The notes under the pieces were generated by a model, which saw only the letters and a list, made by a program, of their open reading frames with translations, made no database searches and was not told the origin of the DNA. A stretch of DNA of 21,622 nt, taken from positions 1 to 21,622 of the forward strand of contig JAEYSH010000103.1 of the NCBI GenBank assembly GCA_023434825.1. The letters are read 5' to 3'. The position numbers and the translations under genes were made by a program. This document shows positions 1 to 8,846 of this stretch, piece after piece; the first letter of the stretch is position 1; each line of letters opens with the position of its first letter. Origin of the DNA: Methanobacteriota archaeon (lineage in GTDB: Archaea > Methanobacteriota > Methanobacteria > Methanobacteriales > Methanobacteriaceae).

Positions 1-648
1 ATCATGTGTTCCCACAATAACTTCATCTACAATACCTGCAAATATTCCATTTTCTACAACTCCAGGGATTGCATTAAGCTCTTTTTCTAAACTAGCAGGG
101 TCATTAATTTTATCGAATTTAACATCAATAACAAAGTTACCATTATCAGTTATAACAGGCCCATCTTTTCTTTCTGCCATTCTTAAAGATGGAATTCCAC
201 TCATTGCTTCAACATGATCGCTAACAGTTCTACATGCTTGAGGAATCACTTCAAGAGGTACGGGGAAATCTCCAAGAGTTTCAACAAGTTTAGAATTATC
301 AACAATAACAATAAATCTTTTTGCTGATTCATCAACAATTTTTTCAAGAGTATGGGCTGCACCACCGCCTTTAATCAAATTAAAATCATTGTCAACTTCA
401 TCTGCGCCGTCAACAGCAATATCTATGGAATGTTCATCTAAAGTAGTAATTTTAATCCCAGCATCCTTTGCCAGTAAAAATGATTGATAAGATGTTGGTA
501 TTCCTAATATATTGATATTTTCTTCTTTAATCCGCTGCCCTAACCTTTCAATTAAATAATGAGTTGTAGATCCAGTTCCAAGTCCGACCACATTTCCATT
601 TTCGATTAATTCTGCTGCAGCATAACCTGCGATTTTTTTAAGTTCCAT
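1..648 (-). CDS. rpiA: Ribose-5-phosphate isomerase A (3' end cut by window edge)
   Basis: Interconverts ribose-5-phosphate and ribulose-5-phosphate in the cytoplasm. In methanogens this links the pathways that make ribose to nucleotide synthesis. The 216 visible codons show the RpiA signature: a phosphate-binding GLGTGSTTHYLIERLG near residues 22-37, DGADEVD at 80-86, KGGGAAHTLEKIV at 93-105 with the Glu expected to act as catalytic base, and DNSK at 117-120. The family is about 226-230 residues, so roughly the last dozen lie beyond base 1; this is a window cut, not a broken gene. The ATG is preceded by an AGAGGTTT ribosome binding site. It lies 39 bp downstream of the UPF0179 gene on the same strand and is probably co-transcribed with it. 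The identification is firm. Confidence 0.96.
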   Translation of the reverse strand, partial: MELKKIAGYAAAELIENGNVVGLGTGSTTHYLIERLGQRIKEENINILGIPTSYQSFLLAKDAGIKITTLDEHSIDIAVDGADEVDNDFNLIKGGGAAHTLEKIVDESAKRFIVIVDNSKLVETLGDFPVPLEVIPQACRTVSDHVEAMSGIPSLRMAERKDGPVITDNGNFVIDVKFDKINDPASLEKELNAIPGVVENGIFAGIVDEVIVGTHD

Positions 649-687
649 AAATAAACCTCTATAAGATATATATAATAATCATTAAAA

Positions 688-1119
688 TTATGACTCCAAA
701 GTAACCAAAGAAAGATTTAAACCTTTTACACATTTATTAGGTGATTTGCCATTATTTTTGACAATTTTACACTTATCACCCTCATACAAACCTTCAGGAA
801 AACACAAATCCATCATCGTACATTCTTTATCACACTCTGGAAACTCAATTTGAATCATAGAACCTTCAAATGCTTTTTTAGAATCAATAAGTGCATTAAT
901 ATCTGCTCTTTCTACTTCAACCACTTTAACCTTTCCACCTTCATGTATAGGGCATGGCTGCTCGGTTTCCTTCACATCAGTGATAATATACATCCTACCT
1001 TCTTCCAGTGAATCTATACATGTACTCTTAAACCTACATTTTTCACATTCAGAAGAAGGACCACAGTGTATAAATTTATGTCCTTTTATTGCTAGTGTCT
1101 CTCCAATGAGGGTAATCAT
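688..1119 (-). CDS. UPF0179 family cysteine-rich protein
   Basis: This is a 143-residue cytoplasmic protein that I recognise as the archaeal UPF0179 family, which has no established function. Ten cysteines are visible, at residues 19, 25, 28, 34, 56, 96, 100, 106, 117 and 130. The first cluster has the spacing C-x5-C-x2-C-x5-C and the second C-x3-C-x5-C. That density suggests bound zinc or an iron-sulfur cluster, which is inference. There is no signal peptide or membrane segment. The ATG has a GGAGA ribosome binding site about 6 bases upstream, and a TATA-like element at 1171-1182 would give a leader of about 30 nt. The gene leads into rpiA and sits downstream of egsA on the same strand, but a hairpin with a T run separates it from egsA. 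Confidence 0.88.
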   Translation of the reverse strand: MITLIGETLAIKGHKFIHCGPSSECEKCRFKSTCIDSLEEGRMYIITDVKETEQPCPIHEGGKVKVVEVERADINALIDSKKAFEGSMIQIEFPECDKECTMMDLCFPEGLYEGDKCKIVKNNGKSPNKCVKGLNLSLVTLES

Positions 1120-1170
1120 TATCTTTCTCCAATTTTCCTATGTTTTATTCAATATTTCTATTTGTCCAAT

Positions 1171-1182
1171 CATAATATAAAA
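1171..1182 (-). promoter_or_regulatory. TATA-box candidate for the UPF0179-rpiA unit
   Basis: On the minus strand the bases read TTTTATATTATG, close to the TTTATATA consensus of methanogen promoters. A start site about 25 bp downstream would fall near 1150, giving a leader of about 30 nt that contains the GGAGA ribosome binding site. Judged by eye only. Confidence 0.4.
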
Positions 1183-1190
1183 GATGATTA

Positions 1191-1209
1191 AAAAAATCCA
1201 TGATTTTTT
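1191..1209 (-). terminator. Hairpin with T run downstream of egsA
   Basis: On the minus strand, 12 bases after the egsA stop codon, AAAAAATC pairs perfectly with GATTTTTT around a 3-base loop, and the right arm runs on into a stretch of seven T. Archaeal terminators need mainly the U tract, so this probably ends the egsA transcript before the UPF0179 promoter. Confidence 0.5.
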
Positions 1210-1220
1210 AAAATATAAAT

Positions 1221-2279
1221 TTAAATAACACCAGTATTAACAGCAATTTCTTCAGCAGCTTCCTTAGTAAGTCCCCTATCACCTAATATAGTATATCTCT
1301 CTTTTCTAATTGTATGAGCCATAGTTAAAGCATCAATAATATATTCTGCATCAATTCCCATCTCTTTTGCAGTAGTAGGTGCTTTAATAGTTTTTAAAGT
1401 ATCCCTAATAAATTTCCAATCCCCACCATGAAGGTACATCATCATTATTGTCCCAACACCGCATTGTTCTCCATGTAAAGCTGGTTTAGGAGCGGTTATG
1501 TCTAAAGCATGACTAAATTTATGTTCAGAGCCGCTTGCAGGCCTGCTTGTTCCCGCAATACTTATAGCCATTCCACTGCTTACTAATCCTTTAACTACCA
1601 TTGCAGCGCTTTCAATATGGCCTTCTTTTATAGCATCGGCAGATTCTAGAGTCATTTTTGCAGTCATAAGTGATAAAGCTGCAGCAGAATCGCTATAATA
1701 TTCATTCAAAAGCCTATTCGCTAATTTCCAGTCTAATACTGCAGTATAGTTAGAAACTATATCACCACAACCTGCAGCGAGAAGTCTAAAAGGAGCTTTA
1801 CTTATAATTTCTGTATCTGCAATTACCCCAATAGGAGCCTGAGCTTCAAGGGATACTGGCCCTTCTGAATTTTTTATAGAAGCTCTTGGAGAAGCTATCC
1901 CATCATGAGATGCTGCAGTAGGAACACTGATAAAGTGAATTCCATTTCTGGTAGATGCCAATTTAGCAGAATCAATTACTTTTCCACCTCCAACACCTAA
2001 AACCACTGAAACATCCCTGGCCATATCCTGAATTTGTAAAACATAATCTTCTGAAGCTTTATCAATGACAAGTGTTTCTACACTAAAATCAGCGTTTTGA
2101 AGACTTTCAATTGCCTTTTCTCCACCAATTTTCAGAGTATTAGGCCCAGTAACTACTAAAACTTTGCCTTCAAACATTAAATCCCTACAGATTTGGCCTG
2201 TTTCATTTATCACACCTTCCCCTGTATGAATTTCTCTTGGTAATTGAATTTTTCTAAAATCCATTTTATCGTCTTCCAT
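1221..2279 (-). CDS. egsA: sn-Glycerol-1-phosphate dehydrogenase [NAD(P)+]
   Basis: Reduces dihydroxyacetone phosphate to sn-glycerol-1-phosphate, the step that sets the archaeal stereochemistry of membrane lipids. The 352-residue protein belongs to the iron/zinc-dependent alcohol dehydrogenase/glycerol dehydrogenase fold. The cofactor loop GVGGGKVID is at residues 95-103. Expected metal ligands are visible as Asp173 (in CGDIVSNYTA), His253 (in GSEHKFSH) and His269 (in LHGEQCG). The reading frame opens with MEDDKMDFRKIQLPRE. From memory, relatives begin at the equivalent of MDFRKIQ, so Met6 (base 2264) may be the true start; neither has a strong ribosome binding site. It is divergent from proS across about 250 bp. 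Confidence 0.95.
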   Translation of the reverse strand: MEDDKMDFRKIQLPREIHTGEGVINETGQICRDLMFEGKVLVVTGPNTLKIGGEKAIESLQNADFSVETLVIDKASEDYVLQIQDMARDVSVVLGVGGGKVIDSAKLASTRNGIHFISVPTAASHDGIASPRASIKNSEGPVSLEAQAPIGVIADTEIISKAPFRLLAAGCGDIVSNYTAVLDWKLANRLLNEYYSDSAAALSLMTAKMTLESADAIKEGHIESAAMVVKGLVSSGMAISIAGTSRPASGSEHKFSHALDITAPKPALHGEQCGVGTIMMMYLHGGDWKFIRDTLKTIKAPTTAKEMGIDAEYIIDALTMAHTIRKERYTILGDRGLTKEAAEEIAVNTGVI

Positions 2280-2425
2280 TTCAATAATAATTTGTATACT
2301 ATAATTAAATAATTTTTGATAAAAATTTTTAAATATGAACTAATTTAAAGTTATACAAAAATATTAAAATAAACATTATTCAAGATTATCTTAATCCCTT
2401 TTTAAACCCCTAAAATATTTTTATC

Positions 2426-2433
2426 TTATATAC
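2426..2433 (+). promoter_or_regulatory. TATA-box candidate for proS
   Basis: TTATATAC lies in the divergent egsA-proS spacer. A start near 2455 would leave a leader of about 70 nt carrying the AGGTGA ribosome binding site at 2518-2523. The spacer (2280-2526) is extremely AT-rich and otherwise shows nothing I can name; several weaker TATA-like words make the choice uncertain. Confidence 0.35.
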
Positions 2434-2526
2434 TTAATCTTAAATAATTAAAATGACAATTATTTAATAAATTACTTTATTATAAATTTAATTTCTCAAT
2501 GTACTTTAGATTAATCAGGTGAATAA

Positions 2527-3933
2527 ATGACAGATTTTAGCGAATGGTTCCATAATATCTTAGAAGAAGCAGAAATAATCGATATTAGATACCCAGTCAA
2601 AGGAATGCACGTATGGCAACCTCAGGGATTTAAAATCAGGAAATACATGTTAGATACTCTAAAAAATATCCTTGATGAAACCCACGAAGAGGTACTTTTC
2701 CCTTTATTAATTCCTGAAGACGAACTTGCAAAAGAAGCCATTCACGTTAAAGGATTTGAAGAAGAAGTTTACTGGGTTACCCACGGTGGACTCACAGAAC
2801 TCAATAAAAAGCTTGCACTTCGACCTACAAGTGAAACAGCAATGTATCCAATGTTTGCATTATGGGTTAGATCCCACAGTGATTTACCATTCAGATATTA
2901 TCAAATTGTAAACACATTCAGATACGAAACCAAGCATACAAGGCCACTTATAAGAGTTAGAGAAATCACTACATTTAAAGAAGCACATACTGTTCATGCT
3001 ACTCGTGAAGAATGTGAAGAACAGGTGCAAACAGCTGTTAAAATATATAAAGAGTTCTTTGATACATTAGGAATTCCATATACTGTTAGTAAAAGGCCAG
3101 TATGGGATAAATTCCCTGGAGCAGAATATACTATGGCATTTGACACCATTCTTCCAGATGGAAAAACTCTTCAAATTGGAACAGTCCACAATTTAGGACA
3201 GACATTTGCAAAAACATTTGATATTACTTATGAAACTGCTGAAGGTGACCATGAATATGTATACCAAACATGTTATGGCGTATCAGACAGAGTTATAGCT
3301 TCAATTATAGGTATTCATGGAGATGAAAAGGGATTATGCCTACCTCCAGTTGTAGCTCCAAATCAAATTGTGATTATACCAATTATTTTCAAAAAGGGCG
3401 CTGAAGAAGTTATGGAATACTGTCGCGAAACAGCAAATATCTTAAAAAAAGCTGGTTTTAGAGTTCATTTTGATGATAGAGATATTAGAGCGGGTAAAAA
3501 ATATTATGAATATGAAATGAGAGGTGTTCCTGTAAGAATGGAGATAGGACCTCGAGATATTCAAAACAAATCAGCAGTGGTATTTAGAAGAGATAAAATG
3601 GAAAAAGGAAATATATCTCTGGATTCTGATCTTGTTAATGAAATGAATTCATTAATTGATGATATCAGCCAGAATATGAAAGATAAAGCATGGAAATCCT
3701 TTAATGAACACATAAGATCTGCTAATTCTATAGAAGAAGCTTCTAATAATATAAAAGAGCATAAAGGCATAGTAACTTTCCAGTGGTGTGGAGACGAACA
3801 ATGCGGGAAAGAACTGGAAGAAAAAGTTCAAGTAGACATATTAGGAATTCAAGATGAAAATGCAACTCCTGGAGAGTGCATTAACTGCGGAAAACCCGCT
3901 ATATGCAATACCCTAATTGCAAAGACCTATTAA
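2527..3933 (+). CDS. proS: Prolyl-tRNA synthetase, archaeal/eukaryal type
   Basis: Charges tRNA-Pro with proline. The 468-residue protein is a class II synthetase of the archaeal/eukaryal architecture without the bacterial editing insert. Motif 1 lies around GMHVWQPQGFKIRKYM (about residues 26-41). Motif 2 is FRYETKHTRPLIRVREITTF. Motif 3 is GVSDRVIASIIGIHGDEKG (about 257-275). An anticodon-binding domain follows, then a C-terminal zinc-binding domain with CGDEQCGKEL and a later CINCGKPAIC. The chain ends in Tyr, as I recall is typical of this ProS type. The ribosome binding site AGGTGA stands a few bases before the ATG. The exported-protein gene begins 19 bp downstream, so the two are probably one transcript. 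Confidence 0.97.
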   Translation: MTDFSEWFHNILEEAEIIDIRYPVKGMHVWQPQGFKIRKYMLDTLKNILDETHEEVLFPLLIPEDELAKEAIHVKGFEEEVYWVTHGGLTELNKKLALRPTSETAMYPMFALWVRSHSDLPFRYYQIVNTFRYETKHTRPLIRVREITTFKEAHTVHATREECEEQVQTAVKIYKEFFDTLGIPYTVSKRPVWDKFPGAEYTMAFDTILPDGKTLQIGTVHNLGQTFAKTFDITYETAEGDHEYVYQTCYGVSDRVIASIIGIHGDEKGLCLPPVVAPNQIVIIPIIFKKGAEEVMEYCRETANILKKAGFRVHFDDRDIRAGKKYYEYEMRGVPVRMEIGPRDIQNKSAVVFRRDKMEKGNISLDSDLVNEMNSLIDDISQNMKDKAWKSFNEHIRSANSIEEASNNIKEHKGIVTFQWCGDEQCGKELEEKVQVDILGIQDENATPGECINCGKPAICNTLIAKTY

Positions 3934-3952
3934 ATGTTAATGTGTGAAATAA

Positions 3953-4618
3953 ATGAATATAAGAGTTATAATCGTTGTATTAATAATAATAATATTTGCA
4001 TTAGCTTCAACCATGTTAAACCTATCAGTTTCAGGGGTTTCAGATTTAAATGAAGTCTATAGCAGCGGTAACATTACAGTTATCCAGAAAACAGCTGCAG
4101 GAACTGTCCCTCATGAAATCGTAATTACTAATAATGAAAATACAGCTATAAATGCAAAACAAGGAACCGCTCTTGCAAGCAGTGTATCTGAGGATCTTAT
4201 CATTGCTGAGGATAAACAAATTGGGGCAAATTCAGCAGAGACTGTGAAAGCATATGGTATTGAGCCATCTCAAAGAGCAGTTGTAAATACGAAGCTATTA
4301 CCAGTAAACAATAGTTATAATGGAGTAAATAACGTTATTAATAACTCTAATCCTTATATTTCACAGCTTCAAATATGGTTAATTATGGCTGGCCCTAATT
4401 TTAACCCATATACTGGAGAACCTGTGGAAGTTGTTAATACAAAGAAAATTAGCTGGTCCGAATTTAGACAGAATATTGCAGATGCAAAAAACAACTTAAT
4501 GAAAAAATTCAATGTAAGTGAAAGCGAAATCCAAAATCTAAAACAAAACGACGGTAATAATCAAAACTGGATTAGTGGAACTATTAGCTGGATAAAAAGT
4601 TCAACAGGAATACAATAA
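3953..4618 (+). CDS. Predicted exported or membrane-anchored protein, unknown function
   Basis: I do not recognise this 221-residue protein. Residues 4-20 (RVIIVVLIIIIFALAST) form one strongly hydrophobic helix after a single basic residue, so it is either a signal peptide or an N-terminal anchor with the rest outside the cell. The remainder is rich in Asn, Ser and Thr, with several potential N-glycosylation sequons (NNS, NIT and NVS patterns). A tract at about residues 60-110 looks like a beta-rich domain. The C-terminal third is more helical (WSEFRQNIADAKNNLMKKF). It has no cysteines, so no disulfides or metal site. It lies 19 bp after proS and 69 bp before cofC. Expression and export are inferred from the open frame and the leader only. 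Confidence 0.75.
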   Translation: MNIRVIIVVLIIIIFALASTMLNLSVSGVSDLNEVYSSGNITVIQKTAAGTVPHEIVITNNENTAINAKQGTALASSVSEDLIIAEDKQIGANSAETVKAYGIEPSQRAVVNTKLLPVNNSYNGVNNVINNSNPYISQLQIWLIMAGPNFNPYTGEPVEVVNTKKISWSEFRQNIADAKNNLMKKFNVSESEIQNLKQNDGNNQNWISGTISWIKSSTGIQ

Positions 4619-4625
4619 ATATATG

Positions 4626-4640
4626 AAATCACATGATTTT
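4626..4640 (+). terminator. Weak hairpin with T run after the exported-protein gene
   Basis: AAATC and GATTT pair around a 4-base loop (ACAT) and the right arm continues into five T. The stem is short, but the position just past the stop codon at 4616-4618, and ahead of a TATA-like TTTTTATAG at about 4636-4644, fits a boundary between two transcripts. Confidence 0.3.
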
Positions 4641-4687
4641 TATAGAAAGCATAAATTATATTAGTAATTAATTTAAGGAGTTCTAAT

Positions 4688-5368
4688 ATGAAAAAAACCT
4701 TTGCAGTGATTCCGGTTTCACATTTTAGCAATGCAAAAACAAGATTATCTCCAAAATTAACAATTATTGAACGTGAGAATTTATTAAAAGCAATGCTGAA
4801 GGACGTAATCAGTGCTCTAGATGGAATAGTAGATAAAATAATTTTAGTAAGCTCTGATGAGGATGTACTGTACTATGCTGAAGACTTTAATGTAGAAACA
4901 CTTAAAGAGATAGGGAATAAGGGCTTAAACAGCGGGTTAACCCAAGCAATTGAATATTCATCTAAATTTTGTGATAATGTCCTTATTGTCCCTTCAGATG
5001 TTCCATTACTTAAAAAACAGCACGTAAAAAAAATACTCTCTAAAGCGGAAGAATTTGATGTTATAATTGCACCTGCTAAAGGTGGAGGAACAAATGCACT
5101 TCTCTGCCCTGCAAATGATTTTTCTATGAAATTCGGGGATTACAGCTTTTTTAATCATATCAAAGAAGCAAAATTAAAAGGGCTAAGTTATAAAATTTTT
5201 GATTCATTCTATTTATCATTAGATGTAAATACAGCTGAAGACCTTGGTGAAATTATGCTACATGGGGACGGAACTAAAGCCAGGGAATATCTGATTAAAT
5301 CAAAACTTAAAGTTAAATCAATTCATGGTTCTGAACGGTTAAATGTTAGCCGTGAGGTTTTTGTATGA
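4688..5368 (+). CDS. cofC: 2-phospho-L-lactate guanylyltransferase CofC (coenzyme F420 synthesis)
   Basis: Transfers GMP from GTP to 2-phospho-L-lactate, giving the activated lactyl donor used by CofD in making coenzyme F420, the deazaflavin hydride carrier of methanogens. The 226-residue sequence opens with a nucleotidyltransferase strand, AVIPVSHFSNAKTRLSPKLT, with the conserved Lys-Thr-Arg in the GTP-binding loop. VPSDVPLL near residue 103 carries the metal-binding Asp, and GGTNALLC is the next conserved patch. Length matches the family. A strong TAAGGAG ribosome binding site stands 7 bases before the ATG. Its stop overlaps the thiD start as ATGA, so the two are translationally coupled. 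F420 made here would feed FprA encoded further along the window. Confidence 0.93.
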   Translation: MKKTFAVIPVSHFSNAKTRLSPKLTIIERENLLKAMLKDVISALDGIVDKIILVSSDEDVLYYAEDFNVETLKEIGNKGLNSGLTQAIEYSSKFCDNVLIVPSDVPLLKKQHVKKILSKAEEFDVIIAPAKGGGTNALLCPANDFSMKFGDYSFFNHIKEAKLKGLSYKIFDSFYLSLDVNTAEDLGEIMLHGDGTKAREYLIKSKLKVKSIHGSERLNVSREVFV

Positions 5369-6111
5369 TTGCGATGACCATCGCAGGTTTCGACCCTTCA
5401 GGAGGCGCGGGAATACTGAATGATATTAAAACATTTTCTGCTTTTGGAATTTATGGCACCGCAGTAATAACAGCTCTCACAGCCCAAAATATAGATAGAG
5501 TAGCAGGAATACAGCCAGTTGAAACTAATTTTATAGAAAAACAAATAGATACTATCCTTGAAAAGGAAAAAATTCAATATGCAAAAACTGGAATGCTTTA
5601 TTCTGATGCAATTATAAAATGCGTGTCTAAAAAGATTGAAGAACACCATTTAAAAGTTGTTGTTGATCCAGTAATGGTTGCAGGTTCCGGCGGATTTTTA
5701 TCAAAAAAAGATATGGCTGAATCATTAAAAAAAAATCTTCTACCAATAGCTTATCTTACCACGCCTAACATACATGAAGCTTCGAAAATTTCAGGTATTT
5801 TTATAGAAACAATGGATGATGCTATTGAAGCAGCTTTAAAAATAGGAAAACTATGTAATGTCGTCGTTACTGGCGGGCATCTTGATGGAAACGATGTGCT
5901 ATATGATGGTTCAATTAAAGTTATTGAAGGAGAATTAATTGAAAGTGAAAATATACACGGCAGTGGCTGTACATATTCATCAGCAATTGTAGCATCTCTT
6001 GTTAAAGGTGATAATTTCCTAAATGCTGTTCAAGAAGCAGGAAAGTTTACAAAAGAAAGTATTAGCAATGGTCTAAAGGGTACTTTAAATCAACTATATA
6101 AATGTCATTAA
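5365..6111 (+). CDS. thiD: Hydroxymethylpyrimidine / phosphomethylpyrimidine kinase
   Basis: Phosphorylates HMP and HMP-phosphate to the diphosphate used in thiamine synthesis; it belongs to the ribokinase-like fold. At 248 residues it shows the N-terminal TIAGFDPSGGAGILNDIKTF substrate loop, the VDPVMVAGSG segment near residues 97-106, VVTGGH, and the anion-hole/active-site IHGSGCTYSSAI around residue 200 with the Cys typical of HMP-P kinases. Many archaeal ThiD proteins carry a C-terminal ThiN domain; this one stops at the kinase domain. It starts inside the cofC stop codon (ATGA), so it is expressed with cofC even though the two pathways are unrelated. Confidence 0.93.
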   Translation: MIAMTIAGFDPSGGAGILNDIKTFSAFGIYGTAVITALTAQNIDRVAGIQPVETNFIEKQIDTILEKEKIQYAKTGMLYSDAIIKCVSKKIEEHHLKVVVDPVMVAGSGGFLSKKDMAESLKKNLLPIAYLTTPNIHEASKISGIFIETMDDAIEAALKIGKLCNVVVTGGHLDGNDVLYDGSIKVIEGELIESENIHGSGCTYSSAIVASLVKGDNFLNAVQEAGKFTKESISNGLKGTLNQLYKCH

Positions 6112-6129
6112 TATCAATTAATAATAAAC

Positions 6130-6151
6130 AAAAATTCAAAAGTGAATTTTT
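6130..6151 (+). terminator. Terminator-like hairpin after thiD
   Basis: AAAAATTC at 6130-6137 and GAATTTTT at 6144-6151 form a perfect 8-bp stem with a 6-base loop, 18 bases after the thiD stop, ending in a T-rich tract. It probably separates cofC-thiD from the zinc-ribbon gene. Confidence 0.5.
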
Positions 6152-6180
6152 ATTATGATAATTAAACTCAGGTGGTTATT

Positions 6181-6933
6181 GTGGTCTCAAATAAGGAAAT
6201 TAGTGAGATGCTAGCAGCAAAAAGAGAAGGAAAACAACATAAACCGGAAAATATAAAAGAAAATCCAGTTAATGTCAAAAAATGTCCTGATTGTGGGACA
6301 TTAAATAAAGAAAACGCCAAATTTTGCGTTGGATGCGGAAAAAGTTTTGAAGAAAAAGAAGTTGAAATAAAGCCTGAAGATATTAAAGAAAAAGAAACTA
6401 AAATCTGTCCATCTTGTAAATCAGAGATACCCAAGGATGCCAAATTTTGCGTTGTATGTGGAGAAACACAACCCTCTCTTGAAGAAGATAAAAAAATCGA
6501 AGAACCAGTAGAAAATGAGATTCTGGAAGAACCTGCTCAAGAAATTAACGAAAAAGATACAATAGAAGATGATACATTCAGCTTAGTTATCATGGAATTA
6601 GTTTTAGATGAAGATAGATTAAAAATAAGTAAAAATGCAGACATAGAAGGATTTGATGGTTCTTTAAATCTAAATTATGCAGATATTGAAAATATAGAAT
6701 TCAATGAAGAATCAGAAATAAAAATTGATGCTCTAAATAAGAGCATAATAATAAAAAATCTTGATGTAAGTTCGGCTAATAAATTCACTAGCTTAGCAAA
6801 AGAAAAAATTGATTCAGCTAAACCTGATCCAGAATCAATAGATAAAATTAATAAAGCAAAAGAACTCCTGGATATTGGAGCCATAGATGAAGAAGAATAT
6901 GAAAAAATTAAGAATAAAATTTTGAAAAAATAG
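6181..6933 (+). CDS. Double zinc-ribbon protein with C-terminal SHOCT-like segment
   Basis: A 250-residue acidic, Lys/Glu-rich protein of unknown role. Two short zinc ribbons follow each other: CPDCGTLNKENAKFCVGCGKSF near residues 36-56, and CPSCKSEIPKDAKFCVVCGE about 40 residues later. After an acidic linker comes a beta-rich stretch (about residues 140-210) reminiscent of a PH-like domain, then a final 30-residue segment with ELLDIGAIDEEEYEKIKNKI, the pattern of a SHOCT oligomerisation motif. I place the start at GTG 6181 because AGGTGG at 6170-6175 is an ideal ribosome binding site 5 bases upstream. The longer frame begins with a GTG (6172) that lies inside that site. It is convergent with the ACT gene at 8 bp. 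Confidence 0.8.
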   Translation: MVSNKEISEMLAAKREGKQHKPENIKENPVNVKKCPDCGTLNKENAKFCVGCGKSFEEKEVEIKPEDIKEKETKICPSCKSEIPKDAKFCVVCGETQPSLEEDKKIEEPVENEILEEPAQEINEKDTIEDDTFSLVIMELVLDEDRLKISKNADIEGFDGSLNLNYADIENIEFNEESEIKIDALNKSIIIKNLDVSSANKFTSLAKEKIDSAKPDPESIDKINKAKELLDIGAIDEEEYEKIKNKILKK

Positions 6934-6941
6934 ATCTTTAT

Positions 6942-7373
6942 TTAAAGTGCATATACTTCCTCTGAAGAGAGTATATTAACACCATTACTTTCTAAAGCAT
7001 CTATTCCTGCATCTATATCTTCAGTTCGAAGAACAACAATTGCTTTTTTACCCTTTTTTTCTACAAATGCATATATATATTCCACATTTATATCTGCCTT
7101 ATTTAGAATTTCAAGGATTTTATCCAGTCCTCCAGGCTCGTCATGAACTTCAACTGCAATAACGTCGTTTATTTTAACAACAAAATTTCCCTCTTTTAAT
7201 GCAGACTTGGCCTTTTGAGGATCTTGAACTATAAGTCTTAATATCCCAAATTCTGCAGTATCTGCAACAGATAGAGCACGGATATTAATATCCTCATCTT
7301 TTAATATACTCAATGCTTTCTGAAGTCTTCCCTTTTTATTTTCCAAAAAAATGGATATTTGTTTTAATTTCAT
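6942..7373 (-). CDS. Tandem ACT-domain protein
   Basis: A small cytoplasmic protein of 143 residues made of two ACT folds and nothing else: residues 1-70 (LKQISIFLENKKGRLQKAL at the front) and 71-143 (AVEVHDEPGGLDKILEILNK at the front). ACT domains bind amino acids or similar small ligands and regulate partner enzymes. It lies 15 bp downstream of the PaaK-type ligase with its own AAGGAG ribosome binding site, an arrangement I recall as common in archaea. A regulatory or sensory role for aromatic or other amino acids in ligase control is a reasonable inference. The first ACT carries the Gly of the usual ligand-binding turn (NKKGRL) and so does the second (EPGGL). Confidence 0.88.
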   Translation of the reverse strand: MKLKQISIFLENKKGRLQKALSILKDEDINIRALSVADTAEFGILRLIVQDPQKAKSALKEGNFVVKINDVIAVEVHDEPGGLDKILEILNKADINVEYIYAFVEKKGKKAIVVLRTEDIDAGIDALESNGVNILSSEEVYAL

Positions 7374-7388
7374 TTTGACACTCCTTAA

Positions 7389-8693
<1,305 letters not shown>

Positions 8694-8846
8694 TTTCCCT
8701 GCCTAGAGTGAGTTATTAAAAAACATAATCTATAAAAAGAAATCTAATTTATACACTAATAAATTTTATTATATACTTAAAAAATCTTTTAAAAAATAAT
8801 TAATGCCCTAAAAAATTTAAAATAAAATTAAAAAAGAAACTTGAAT

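Noticed and set aside
2726..2911. Second frame inside proS
   Set aside because: Alternative-frame shadow within a continuous, motif-complete synthetase gene.
8694..8846. AT-rich stretch between SOD and the PaaK-type gene considered as a mobile-element scar
   Set aside because: There are no inverted or direct repeats bounding it; it is simply the SOD 3' T-rich tract plus the promoter of the ligase gene.
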